Assembly: GCA_021811185.1 (NCBI GenBank)
Contig: JAJZPL010000004.1
Coordinates: 89,532 to 153,531, forward strand
DNA: 64,000 nucleotides
Origin: a bacterium
Lineage (GTDB): Bacteria > Elusimicrobiota > Elusimicrobia > Elusimicrobiales > UBA9959
Direction of reading: 5' to 3'
Under the pieces are notes generated by a model, which worked only from the letters and a program-made list of their open reading frames with translations, made no database searches and was not told the origin of the DNA. This document shows, piece by piece, positions 1 through 10,692 of this stretch. A program made the translations under genes and the position numbers. Position 1 is the stretch's first letter. Each line of letters opens with the position of its first letter.

Positions 1-565
1 AGGCGGCCCTGGAGATCTTCCCGGCGCAGGGGGCGGTGCACTGCCCGGTGTGGAAATAAAGGCAGGACTTTATCTTGCGCTCGTCCAGCGGTTTCTGCAG
101 GGAGAACTCCCACTGGCAGCGCCGCAGGTTAACGAACTTGATCCGCCAGAGGTAGCCCAGCAGTTTTTTCAGGGGCTCCAACTTAGGATAGGGGCCGAAG
201 TAAAGGCCGCCGTCCCGCGCCTTCTGCCGGGTGAAGAGCAGGCGGGGAAAATCCTCTTTGGTGATCTTCAGCCAGGGATAGGATTTGGAGTCCTTCCACA
301 TCTCGTTGAAGAAGGGCTGCAGTTTGTAGATCAGCTGGCGCTCGGTGAGCAGCGCCTCGCGTTCGCTGGCGGAGGATATGTAGTCTATGCGGCGGATCAG
401 CGCCACTAAATTAGGGATCTTCCAGCGGCGGTCGGAGGGGGTCTTCTGGAAGTACTGGCCCACACGGGCTCGCAGGTCCTTGGCTTTGCCGACGTAGAGC
501 ACCGCGCCGGAGACGTCGCGCATCAGGTAGACGCCGGGGGAAGCCGGCAGGTGCGAAAGGTCCAT
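1..565 (-). CDS. uvrC: UvrC, excinuclease ABC subunit C (N-terminal part, cut by window edge)
   Basis: Nucleotide excision repair endonuclease that incises both sides of a lesion with UvrAB. Reading the minus strand from the ATG at 565 gives 188 codons without a stop, running off the left edge. The start MDLSHLPASPGVYLMRD followed by VLYVGKAKDLRARV is the GIY-YIG nuclease motif, and the later CLYFHTGQCTAPCAGKIS is the family's cysteine-rich segment. The ATG overlaps the murJ stop (TGATG), so the two genes are probably translationally coupled. The UvrB-binding and RNase H-like domains lie outside the window. Confidence 0.9.
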   Translation of the reverse strand, partial: MDLSHLPASPGVYLMRDVSGAVLYVGKAKDLRARVGQYFQKTPSDRRWKIPNLVALIRRIDYISSASEREALLTERQLIYKLQPFFNEMWKDSKSYPWLKITKEDFPRLLFTRQKARDGGLYFGPYPKLEPLKKLLGYLWRIKFVNLRRCQWEFSLQKPLDERKIKSCLYFHTGQCTAPCAGKISRAA

Positions 566-2139
566 CAGAACTTCCCGCCCGTTATAAGTTTTCTTTCCTC
601 CACCCCGAGCCCCCTGAGCGACAGGAAATAGACCAGGACCGCGCCGGGAACGGCGGCGGCCGTAACGGCCAGCGGCCCCGAGGAGGTAAAGAGACGCCTG
701 AGCGCCAGCGCCGTGCCCGCCGCGAGCAGCGCGGAGAGCGCCGGCCTGAAGAGCGGCAGGTCGCTGAAGGGGCTGAAGCCGGAATGTTTTTTAAGCGCCG
801 CCAGGAAGGCCAGGGCCGCGGCCCAGGAACTTATGGAGGTGGCCAGCATCAGCCCGCCGGCGCCCATCGCGCGCATCAGCGGCAGGCAGAGCGCGGCGTT
901 CAGCGCCAGCTGCGAGGAAATTATTATTAAAGGTTCCTTTTGCCTGCCCAGCGCGTACAGCGCCGAGGCGGACACTTTATTGAAGCCGTAGGCGGGCAGC
1001 CCCAGGGCCAGCCAGAAGAGCGCCCGCGAGGTGAGCAGGCTCTGTTCCTGCGAGAAGCGGCCGTGCTCGAACAGCGCGCGGCAGACCGGCAGCGCGGTGG
1101 CCGCTATCCCCAGCGCGGCGGGGAGCATGATAAGCCACGAGGAGACCAGCGCGGGTTTGAGGTGCCGCTTGAACCCTTCTATGTCCTTGGCCGCGGTCCT
1201 GGCTGAAAGTTCCGGCAGGGAAACCGCCGCGGCGGCGGCCGCGAAGAGCGAGACCGGGAACTGTACGAGCCGGGCGGAATTGTAGATGGCGGTAACGGAG
1301 CCGGCCGGCAGGAAGCTGGCGTAGGCCGTGTTTATCAGCATGGAGACCTGGTCCTGGGCCAGCGTAAGCGCGGCGGGGGCCGCGGCCAGCAGCGCGGGGG
1401 CGGCGGAGAGGTTCCTTAGGGGGTTGGAAAAGTTAAGGGCGAAGCCCTCTTTCCTGAGCGCCGGCAGCAGAGCCAGCGCCTGCAGCAGGCCGGAAGCCGA
1501 GGCGGCGGCGGCAAGCAGAATTATCTTGCCCCGCCCGTCCAGGCCGGCGAAGAAGCCGGAATGGAAGGACAGCAGCAGTGCTATGACCGTAACGGAGAAG
1601 GCGGCGGGGGCCAGCGCCGGCAGGAAGAACCTGCGGGCCGAATTCAGCGCGGCGGTGAACAGGGCGGCCACGTTCACGAACAGCAGGTGCGGCATCAGCA
1701 CGGCCGCCAGCAGCGCGGTGAGTTCCAACTGGCCCGGTTCGCCCTTGAAGCCCCAGGCCGCCAGGGTTACCATCTGGCGCCTGAAGATGATCCCGGCCAG
1801 GCCGATAAGGGCGGAAAGGGAGAAGATCACGGTCCAGGCGGAGGAGAAAAAGACCGCGGCGGCGGGCGCCGGCTTGGCTTTTTCCTTCTCCAGCAGGGGG
1901 ATGAAAACCGCGTTCAGCGCGCCCTCGCCCACGGTGCGGCGGAAGACGTTCACCAGCCTGAAAGCCGCGTAATAGGCGTCCGCCAGGGCGCCGCCGCCGA
2001 AAAAAGCCACCATCAGGGCGTCCCGGGCGTACCCCAGGGCCTTGGTAATGAGGTTGGCCCCGGTCATGCCGGTCAGGCCGCGGGTAAAAGCGCCGTGCGC
2101 CGTAGGGACCGCCGTTCCCTCATTTGCTTTTTTTTTCAT
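565..2139 (-). CDS. murJ: MurJ-type lipid II flippase
   Basis: Integral membrane flippase that moves lipid II across the inner membrane for peptidoglycan synthesis. The 524-residue product is almost wholly hydrophobic with many predicted helices. Near its N-terminus it carries LGYARDALMVAFFGGG and the FRRTVGEGALNAVFIPL stretch typical of the MVF/MurJ family. I place the start at the ATG at 2139 (MKKKANEGT...) because the longer open frame upstream runs through the divergent rpsT gene. It shares only about 21 bases of upstream DNA with rpsT and overlaps uvrC downstream. Confidence 0.9.
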   Translation of the reverse strand: MKKKANEGTAVPTAHGAFTRGLTGMTGANLITKALGYARDALMVAFFGGGALADAYYAAFRLVNVFRRTVGEGALNAVFIPLLEKEKAKPAPAAAVFFSSAWTVIFSLSALIGLAGIIFRRQMVTLAAWGFKGEPGQLELTALLAAVLMPHLLFVNVAALFTAALNSARRFFLPALAPAAFSVTVIALLLSFHSGFFAGLDGRGKIILLAAAASASGLLQALALLPALRKEGFALNFSNPLRNLSAAPALLAAAPAALTLAQDQVSMLINTAYASFLPAGSVTAIYNSARLVQFPVSLFAAAAAAVSLPELSARTAAKDIEGFKRHLKPALVSSWLIMLPAALGIAATALPVCRALFEHGRFSQEQSLLTSRALFWLALGLPAYGFNKVSASALYALGRQKEPLIIISSQLALNAALCLPLMRAMGAGGLMLATSISSWAAALAFLAALKKHSGFSPFSDLPLFRPALSALLAAGTALALRRLFTSSGPLAVTAAAVPGAVLVYFLSLRGLGVEERKLITGGKF

Positions 2140-2151
2140 GGAATGATAAAC
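2124..2151 (+). promoter_or_regulatory. Possible rpsT promoter abutting the start codon
   Basis: TTGCTT at 2124-2129 and TAAACT at 2146-2151 are separated by 16 bases. The rpsT ATG follows at 2161, so the predicted transcript would have almost no leader. No Shine-Dalgarno sequence is visible before that ATG. The match to the consensus is modest, so this is a candidate only. Confidence 0.35.
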
Positions 2152-2160
2152 TATACGCAT

Positions 2161-2457
2161 ATGGCAAAACTCAAGACCGGAAGACACACCAGCGCGATCA
2201 AAGCCTGGCGCAAATCGGAAAAACTCGCCTCCAAGAACAGGGGCATGAAGACCAGGATCCACGACGCCTCGAAAGAATTCGGCGCTCTCGTCGAGAAAAA
2301 GGATATGGACAACGCGCAGAAGCTGCTGCCCAAAACCTATTCCATTCTCGATAAAGCCGCCAAATCCGGCACTATCCATTGGAAAGCGGCCGCGCGGAAA
2401 AAGTCCCGCCTGGCGGCGCGCATCAAGTCGATAGCGCAGAATCCTTCCGTAAAGTAA
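2161..2457 (+). CDS. rpsT: Small ribosomal subunit protein bS20
   Basis: Binds 16S rRNA early in 30S assembly. The 98-residue basic product MAKLKTGRHTSAIKAWRK... has the long Lys/Arg-rich helices of S20 and ends in the usual LAARIKSI-type segment; it is slightly longer than the common 85-90 residues. The ATG at 2161 gives the family's normal N-terminus, although the frame is open far upstream. It diverges from murJ and is followed by a strong terminator. Confidence 0.93.
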   Translation: MAKLKTGRHTSAIKAWRKSEKLASKNRGMKTRIHDASKEFGALVEKKDMDNAQKLLPKTYSILDKAAKSGTIHWKAAARKKSRLAARIKSIAQNPSVK

Positions 2458-2481
2458 CTTTCCCTGAAAAGAAAGAACAGA

Positions 2482-2510
2482 CCCCGGCCCGTTAACGGCC
2501 GGGGTTTTTT
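2482..2510 (+). terminator. Rho-independent terminator of rpsT
   Basis: An 8-bp stem CCCCGGCC/GGCCGGGG (2482-2489 and 2497-2504) with a 7-base loop is followed by six T residues (2505-2510). It lies between the convergent rpsT and holA genes and reads properly only for the plus strand. Confidence 0.9.
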
Positions 2511-2512
2511 CG

Positions 2513-3514
2513 CTACTTGCCGGCGGTGATCTCGTGCACCAGCTGGCGCACCACCAGCCCCGGCTCCCTCTTGGAGGAGGACTTCAGCAGTTCCTCCGCC
2601 TCCAGGCAGCGCCTGAGGCTGCGTAAAAGCTTTTCTTCCGTGTAGGAGCCGGCGTCCCGCAGGGCGGCGTGATACTGGCCGGGGGACATCCCGGCCTGGT
2701 ACGCGGCGCCCGGGCCTTCCCCGGAGGCTGAGAGGCGTTTCACCTTCAGCAGCCTTTCCACCGATCGGGACACCTGCGACAGCAGCGCCAGCGGCTCGTT
2801 GCCGGAGGCGAGCATTTTGGTAATAGCCTCCGCGGCCTGCGCCGGCCGCTTGCCGCATACCGCGTTGGAAAGTTCGAAAGGGTTCTGCGTCCTGGCGAAC
2901 CCGGCCAGCGCCAGCGCGTCCTCGGGGGAGAACACCCGGTTCTGCCCGTGCATGTAAAGTACGATCTTCTCGGCTTCCCCGTCCAGGGTCACCGAGTCGG
3001 TGCCCAGCAGTTCCACCATCATCTCCAGCGCTTCGCCGTCGGTCCTGACGCCGCCGGCCAGCAGCAGGGAGTTCAGCCGTTCCACCGCCTGCGGCGCGGA
3101 CATCGGGGCGAAATCCACCAGCGCCGCTTCCGCGCCGAGCGCGGCAGGGATAGGGTCCTGCTTCTCGCGCGGCCAGTCGGCCAGGATCAGCAGGCAGGCG
3201 CTCGGGCAGGGGTCCCCGAGGTATTCCAGCAGCGCCTTCATAGGCTCTTTCTTGAGCTTCTCGGCGCGCTTTATGGCCACGAAGCGCACCTCGGCCAGCA
3301 TGGGCGCGGTGCGGGCTTCGTCCAGGGCCTGGGCCATATCGGTGGTCTCCGCGTCCCTGAGGGAAAAGTTGAACGACTCCGGTTTGAAGATCCCTTCCAG
3401 CTTTTTAAGCGCGGCTTCCTTCAGCGCGGTCTCCTCGCCGCAGAGGTAATACACCGGGCGGGTTTTATTTTTGGCCCATTCTTCGGCCAGCGCTCTGGGG
3501 GTTAAAGTCTGCAT
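2513..3514 (-). CDS. holA: DNA polymerase III delta subunit (HolA)
   Basis: Clamp-loader subunit that opens the beta sliding clamp. The 333-residue product starts MQTLTPRALAEEW, has the PVYYLCGEETALKEAALKKL segment of HolA (residues about 20-40) and the three-domain length of the family. A central RARTAP-like clamp-binding region and the C-terminal helical domain (QVSRSVERLLKVKRL) are also visible. It follows the lptE-like gene by six bases. The order leuS-lptE-holA, with rpsT next door, matches a widely conserved arrangement. Confidence 0.88.
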   Translation of the reverse strand: MQTLTPRALAEEWAKNKTRPVYYLCGEETALKEAALKKLEGIFKPESFNFSLRDAETTDMAQALDEARTAPMLAEVRFVAIKRAEKLKKEPMKALLEYLGDPCPSACLLILADWPREKQDPIPAALGAEAALVDFAPMSAPQAVERLNSLLLAGGVRTDGEALEMMVELLGTDSVTLDGEAEKIVLYMHGQNRVFSPEDALALAGFARTQNPFELSNAVCGKRPAQAAEAITKMLASGNEPLALLSQVSRSVERLLKVKRLSASGEGPGAAYQAGMSPGQYHAALRDAGSYTEEKLLRSLRRCLEAEELLKSSSKREPGLVVRQLVHEITAGK

Positions 3515-3520
3515 TCGGCG

Positions 3521-4114
3521 TTAAGGGTTTACCGTGGCCGAAGAGGCCTGCACTTCGTTGGGCGCCGGCATCTTCTTATAGGAGGCGCTGGAGACGGAGC
3601 CGAAGCCCGAAACGGTCCGGAGCACCACGTCCTTGGCCAGGATCTCCCAGATGGCTTCCCGCGCCTGCTCTTCCGTAAGCCCGCCGGGCAGGTTAGCCGC
3701 GGAGTACATCTTGGTCACCTGCAGCGCGGGCTCTTCCCAGATGTAGCGGTTCTGTTCCCTGTCCAGCAGGCGCACCGCGGCGATCACGTTCAGCTTGTAG
3801 ACGGTGGGGACCATGTTAACGTCGTACTGGATCGGGGTAAGGATGTAGTGGCTGATCTCGCCCACTATCACGCCCTGCGCCGAGTTCTCGGGGGAAATAG
3901 AATACTCCCCGTTCTTGAGGAATTCGTCTATCACCTTGAGGGTGAGCTTCTCTTCCAGGCCGAACTGCTGCGTTTTGTTGGCGAAAGGGCGCACCGCTAT
4001 GCGCTTGATGTTCGCCGGCATGATCTGCGCGGCGGGCTTGTAAACTATGTCCGAGGTCGTGGACGAGCAGGCCGCAAGCCCCAGCGCCGCCGTTAACAGG
4101 ATGGTCTTCTTCAT
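3521..4114 (-). CDS. lptE: LptE-like lipoprotein (LPS assembly)
   Basis: Probable outer-membrane lipoprotein that plugs LptD for lipopolysaccharide insertion. The 197-residue product has a lipoprotein signal (MKKTILLTAALGLAACSS, lipobox LAAC). It also has the family pattern IKRIAVRPFANKTQQFGLEEKL, then VIVGEISHYILTPIQYD and an LLDREQNRYIWEE strand. The start at 4114 is chosen because a GGGGGAGAT ribosome site precedes it; the frame continues upstream only as leuS antiframe. Its place between leuS and holA supports the call. It also indicates an outer membrane. Confidence 0.8.
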   Translation of the reverse strand: MKKTILLTAALGLAACSSTTSDIVYKPAAQIMPANIKRIAVRPFANKTQQFGLEEKLTLKVIDEFLKNGEYSISPENSAQGVIVGEISHYILTPIQYDVNMVPTVYKLNVIAAVRLLDREQNRYIWEEPALQVTKMYSAANLPGGLTEEQAREAIWEILAKDVVLRTVSGFGSVSSASYKKMPAPNEVQASSATVNP

Positions 4115-4134
4115 AATAATATCTCCCCCGTTCT

Positions 4135-6647
<2,513 letters not shown>

Positions 6648-6651
<4 letters not shown>

Positions 6652-7307
6652 TTTGAAGCCTCCACGTGCTTTTTCCTGAGCCGGTCGAAAATTATGCTGA
6701 CGGTGCCTTTGCCCGCCTTTACTTTGTAGCTGGCCGGGTCGGCGCCTTTGGGCACGGCCATGACCCGCTGGCGGCGCCGCGTGAACGAGGAAGCGGCCAT
6801 GCTGCCGTCCGGCTGCAGTTGCTGCCTGGTCTCCTGCCGCGCGTAGTTCATCTTGATGCGGCTGCCGGCTACGTCCACTTTCATGGATTCTTCCGCGTTT
6901 TCCGGGGTTTTGAGGTTGACCGTTATGGAATCTTCATCGGAGACCACTTCGGGCGTCAGGTCGGCCGCGGAGAGTTTCTTCGAGGCCCATTTTCCGCAGG
7001 AGTCGTTGAACTTCTTGCTGTTCCGGCCGCCCAGCTTTTCGTTTATGCGTTTCTGCGCCAGTTCGATGTCGCGGATCGGGTCGTCCGAGTTGGCGAAAAA
7101 AGAGTCGGGGAACACGGAATCCAGGTCCTTGGAGGTGACCGGCTTGTCCGACTCCAGCTTGTCGCTGATCTGGCCGATCAGGGAGTCCAGGTTCTTTATC
7201 ATGTCCTTGCTCAGCTGCTCGGCGTCCACGTTATCGGCAGGCTGGTCCCCGGCGCGGGCCGCGGGGGAAAAGGCGAGGAAAGCGGAGATCAGGAAAAAAT
7301 AACGCAT
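6648..7307 (-). CDS. Secreted Hsp20/alpha-crystallin-like protein
   Basis: Function not established. The 219-residue product has a signal peptide ([21 protein letters not shown]). A charged helical region follows, then a C-terminal beta-rich part with the alternating pattern of an alpha-crystallin domain: [50 protein letters not shown] periplasmic small-heat-shock-like chaperone is my inference from this pattern. Its stop overlaps the leuS GTG, so it is probably transcribed with leuS. Confidence 0.55.
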
Positions 7308-7362
7308 ATTTATAAATATTTTATCAAATAAGAAGGGGCTAATACGGGCGGGCTGCCCTGGC

Positions 7363-7779
7363 TTACAGCTTCTTAAGGATCCTGGCGGTTTTCAGGTTCA
7401 TCGCGCGGCGGAGCTCCGGAGTGCTGTCGTCCATGCCGGCCAGGTGCAGCGCGCCGTGCACGGTAAGTACCAGCAGTTCCGCCAGGGCGGAGTGGCCCAT
7501 GGTTTTGGCCTGCCTGGCGGCCACGGGCACGCAGACGTAGATCTCGCCCCAGTCGGCTCCCGGCACGGGGGAGTGGGGGAAGTTGAAGGCGATCACGTCG
7601 GTAAGGCGGTCCTTGCCCAGGAAGCGGCGGTTAAGTTTTTTTATGCCCGGTCCGTCCGTGAAGACCAGGTTCACCGGTTTGCGGGCGTGCGCGCCCAGGG
7701 CGAGCGCCGCGGCTTTCCTCAGCGCGGCGGTTTCGGCGGAAGCCGGGGTTTTAACTTCGAAGAAAACGTTTATAGGCAT
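7363..7779 (-). CDS. ybeY: YbeY endoribonuclease / rRNA maturation factor
   Basis: Zinc-dependent endoribonuclease involved in 16S rRNA 3' maturation and ribosome quality control. The 138-residue product has LTDVIAFNFPHSPVPGADWGEIYVC and the signature HGALHLAGMDD. The family's usual HGxLHLxGYDH ends in a third metal-binding histidine; here that position is Asp. It starts immediately after phoH (one base between them), the usual pairing for these genes. Confidence 0.88.
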   Translation of the reverse strand: MPINVFFEVKTPASAETAALRKAAALALGAHARKPVNLVFTDGPGIKKLNRRFLGKDRLTDVIAFNFPHSPVPGADWGEIYVCVPVAARQAKTMGHSALAELLVLTVHGALHLAGMDDSTPELRRAMNLKTARILKKL

Positions 7780-7780
7780 G

Positions 7781-8746
7781 TCAGCGGTCGAAAGCTTCTT
7801 TCTCGCCGTTAGCGGCTTCCCATTCTTCGTAGGCGCCCAGGATCTCTTTTACGAGCGGGTGGCGTTCTACGTCCGCGGCCGTGAAATTAACGAACTTCAC
7901 GGCTCCCACGTTCTTAAGGATGCCCTTTATCTGCACCAGGCCGGAGCGGTCCTTGTCCTGCAGGTCTATCTGCGTCACGTCGCCGGTAACGACCACCTTT
8001 GACCTCGGGCCCATGCGCGTCAGGAACATCTTCATCTGCTCCGGCAGCGTGTTCTGCGCCTCGTCCAGGATGATGAAGGCGTTGTCGAGGGTGCGGCCGC
8101 GCATGAAGGCCAGCGGCACGGTCTCGATGACCTCGTCGGCGCGGAGCGCGCGGAAATTGTCGGGGCCGAGCAGGGTGTAAAAAGCGTCGTGCAGCGGGCG
8201 CAGGTAGGGGTGCACTTTTTCTGCGATATCTCCCGGCAGGTAGCCCAGTTTCTCCCCGGCCTCCACGATGGGGCGCGTGAGGATGATCCGTTTGACCTCC
8301 TGCGCCTTCAGCGCCCTGAGCGCGCAGACGGCGGCCAGGAAGGTCTTGCCGGTGCCGGCCGGCCCCACCCCGACCACCAGGTCGGTCGAGCGGATGGCGT
8401 CCACGTATTCTTTCTGGGCTTCGCCGCGGGGGCGGATCAGCTCGCCGAAACTGGTCTTGAACAGCGCGCCTTCGGGCAGCCCCGCGGGCTCCGCGGGGCG
8501 GGCTTCCTCCGGGGCCAGGCGGGCCTTGTAGAACTCCTCGAGCATGCCGCGCAGGCGGAGCTCGGCCTTTTCCACGGCGGCGGGCTTGCCGGTAAGGGTG
8601 AGGTCCGCCGTTTCCGTCTCCGGGTGGTGGCGCACGAAGAGCTGCACTTTCAGCGCCATTTCCAGCGCGCGCAGTTCCTCGTCCTGGGCGCCCAGGATCA
8701 GCAGGATCTCTTCGCGGTTCTTAAGCTTGAATTTCTTGCCTTCCAT
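7781..8746 (-). CDS. phoH: PhoH-like ATPase
   Basis: Cytoplasmic P-loop ATPase of the PhoH/YbeZ family, commonly paired with YbeY and linked to RNA metabolism. The 321-residue protein has an N-terminal KH-like region, then VVGVGPAGTGKTFLAAVCAL (Walker A), the ILTRPIVEAGEKLGYLPGD signature, AFIILDEAQNT (Walker B) and VVTGDVTQIDL. It sits between glgC and ybeY in a six-gene minus-strand run. Confidence 0.92.
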   Translation of the reverse strand: MEGKKFKLKNREEILLILGAQDEELRALEMALKVQLFVRHHPETETADLTLTGKPAAVEKAELRLRGMLEEFYKARLAPEEARPAEPAGLPEGALFKTSFGELIRPRGEAQKEYVDAIRSTDLVVGVGPAGTGKTFLAAVCALRALKAQEVKRIILTRPIVEAGEKLGYLPGDIAEKVHPYLRPLHDAFYTLLGPDNFRALRADEVIETVPLAFMRGRTLDNAFIILDEAQNTLPEQMKMFLTRMGPRSKVVVTGDVTQIDLQDKDRSGLVQIKGILKNVGAVKFVNFTAADVERHPLVKEILGAYEEWEAANGEKEAFDR

Positions 8747-8755
8747 CGTTCCCCG

Positions 8756-9964
8756 TTACTGCCACTTGGAGATGCCGCGCGGGATCACCACGATGCCGTC
8801 CGGGTCTATATAGTAATGCTGCGCGTCCTGGTCCGGGTTATAGCCTATGGTAGTCTTGGCCTCGATGGTGTTATAGCGGTCCATGATCACTTTCTTGAGC
8901 CTGGTCCCTGCTTTTATCTCGCAGGCGTCCATGATGATGCAGTCTTCCAGCTGGCATTTCTCGTGGATGATAACGTCGTTGGCCAGGATGCAGCGCTTCA
9001 GCGAGGACTGGTGGATCACGCAGCCGTCGCAGATCATGCAGTCCTGCAGGTTGGATTCGATGATCTTGGCCGGGGAGGTGGTCTTCCGGGCGTCCTGGAT
9101 GGGCCACTGCTTGTTGTTCAGGTCCAGCTTGGGCTTGGCGCCCAGCAGGTCCATGTGCGTCTGCCAGAAGGCTTCCAGGGTGCCCACGTCGCGCCAGTAG
9201 TTCTTCTCCTCGTAGGGCTTTACGCCGGGCAGTTTCTGCTCGTCGAAGTTGTAGGCGAACACGCGGTAGCGCTTATGGATGTTGGGGAGGATCGTCTTGC
9301 CGAAGTCGAGCGCGGCCGCCTCGCCGGATTCCTCGTGCAGGATCTTCACCAGCGCGTCGTAGCTGAAGATGTAGTTGCCCATCGAGGCCAGCACGGCGTT
9401 GGGGTTGCCGGGCATGGGCTTCGGGTTCTTGGGTTTTTCTTCGAAGCCGTTCACTCGGTTCTTCGCGTCCACCACCACGGTGCCGAAGCGGGAGGCCTGC
9501 TTGAGAGGCACTGTAAGGGCGGAGATGGTGACGTCCGCCTTGTTGGCTACGTGGAAGTCGATCATCTGGCGGATGTCCATGCGGTAGATGTGGTCGGCGC
9601 CGAACACGGCCACCAGGTCGGGCTTGTAATCGTTGATCAGGTTCATGTTCTGCTTCACCGCGTCGGCGGTGCCGCGGTACCACATCTCGCCCAGGCGCAT
9701 CTGCGGGGGGACGATGGTGATGAAGTGTTCTTTGGTGATGCCGCCCAGGTTCCAGGTGGAGCGCAGGTACTCTATGAGCGACTGGGACATGTACTGCACC
9801 AGCACGTAGTTGGAGTAGATGCCGGAGTTGATGAAGTTGGACAGCACGAAGTCGATGATGCGGTATTTCCCGCCGAACGGGACCGCCGGCTTGGTCCGTT
9901 CCTTGGTGAGGGGGTAAAGCCGCTCGCCCTTGCCGCCAGCCATGATTATGCCTATGGTTTTCAT
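8756..9964 (-). CDS. glgC: Glucose-1-phosphate adenylyltransferase (ADP-glucose pyrophosphorylase)
   Basis: Makes ADP-glucose for glycogen synthesis. The 402-residue product begins MKTIGIIMAGGKGERLYPLT and has the RTKPAVPFGGKYRIIDFVLSN nucleotide-binding stretch, FGADHIYRMD and the C-terminal left-handed beta-helix region. The start at 9964 is preceded by GGAG; the longer open frame has no such support. The neighbouring genes do not otherwise concern glycogen, but a secreted alpha-amylase lies at 59.5 kb. Confidence 0.93.
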   Translation of the reverse strand: MKTIGIIMAGGKGERLYPLTKERTKPAVPFGGKYRIIDFVLSNFINSGIYSNYVLVQYMSQSLIEYLRSTWNLGGITKEHFITIVPPQMRLGEMWYRGTADAVKQNMNLINDYKPDLVAVFGADHIYRMDIRQMIDFHVANKADVTISALTVPLKQASRFGTVVVDAKNRVNGFEEKPKNPKPMPGNPNAVLASMGNYIFSYDALVKILHEESGEAAALDFGKTILPNIHKRYRVFAYNFDEQKLPGVKPYEEKNYWRDVGTLEAFWQTHMDLLGAKPKLDLNNKQWPIQDARKTTSPAKIIESNLQDCMICDGCVIHQSSLKRCILANDVIIHEKCQLEDCIIMDACEIKAGTRLKKVIMDRYNTIEAKTTIGYNPDQDAQHYYIDPDGIVVIPRGISKWQ

Positions 9965-9993
9965 GAGTATCTCCTTGGTTGAGAAACTTCTTT

Positions 9994-10692
9994 TCAGCTT
10001 ATCGCGTCCATTATCTCCCTGAGGTCCCGCCCCAGGCACAGGAAGACCGGCTTGTCCTCGCAGGTATAGCTCTTGATGCGCTGCTGGCGCAGCTCGTGCG
10101 TGGCGGCGGTCAGGTCCTCCAGGGACTTGGCCTCGCGGGCCACGATCATGTCCGGCTCGTCGAGGCCGTAGGACAGGAAGAAATTCTCCTGGATGTCGGG
10201 GTAGCGGGAGGTCACCTGCGCGCGTTCCGTCATCAGCTTGGCGCGCTCCTGGTCCGCCAGCTCGTACCAGGTATGGTCCTTTACCACCGGGTGCAGCAGC
10301 AGGTAGCGGTGGCGGCCGAAGGTGTCCTTGGGCAGGAAGCCGAATTCCAGGTCCTTCTTGGGCGCGGAGATCTCCGGCCCCTCGTACATGCCCATGTAGC
10401 AGTAGGACGGCGTGAAATACCTGCCGGCGCCGGCGGAAAAAGTGCGGGAGCAGGTCTCCTGCAGGTAGGCCAGGTCGTCGGACATGCGCCAGAAGAGGAT
10501 GTCGGCGTCGGAGCGCAGGCCGGAGACCATGTAGGTGCGCAGGAACAGCTTCTCCTGGCTGGAGCCCACCATGTTCTCGAACTCCTGCTTGGCGGCGATC
10601 TTTTCGTTGGAGATCAGCCTGCGGAATTCCGGCTGCAGCTTCACGAACATGAAGCTGGAGTAGATGCTAGCGGACCGTTTTGTCTTTTCCAT
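9994..10692 (-). CDS. Chlorite dismutase/HemQ-family protein
   Basis: Member of the dimeric ferredoxin-like Cld/HemQ superfamily. The 232-residue product has RTYMVSGLRSDADILFWRMSDDLAYLQ and VKDHTWYELADQERAKLM, both family hallmarks. Where HemQ has the proximal heme histidine (an M-x-E-H-G segment), this protein reads LMTERAQ, so heme binding is doubtful. No other heme synthesis gene is nearby. It overlaps the HlyD-like gene by 26 bases and precedes glgC. Confidence 0.7.
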   Translation of the reverse strand: MEKTKRSASIYSSFMFVKLQPEFRRLISNEKIAAKQEFENMVGSSQEKLFLRTYMVSGLRSDADILFWRMSDDLAYLQETCSRTFSAGAGRYFTPSYCYMGMYEGPEISAPKKDLEFGFLPKDTFGRHRYLLLHPVVKDHTWYELADQERAKLMTERAQVTSRYPDIQENFFLSYGLDEPDMIVAREAKSLEDLTAATHELRQQRIKSYTCEDKPVFLCLGRDLREIMDAIS

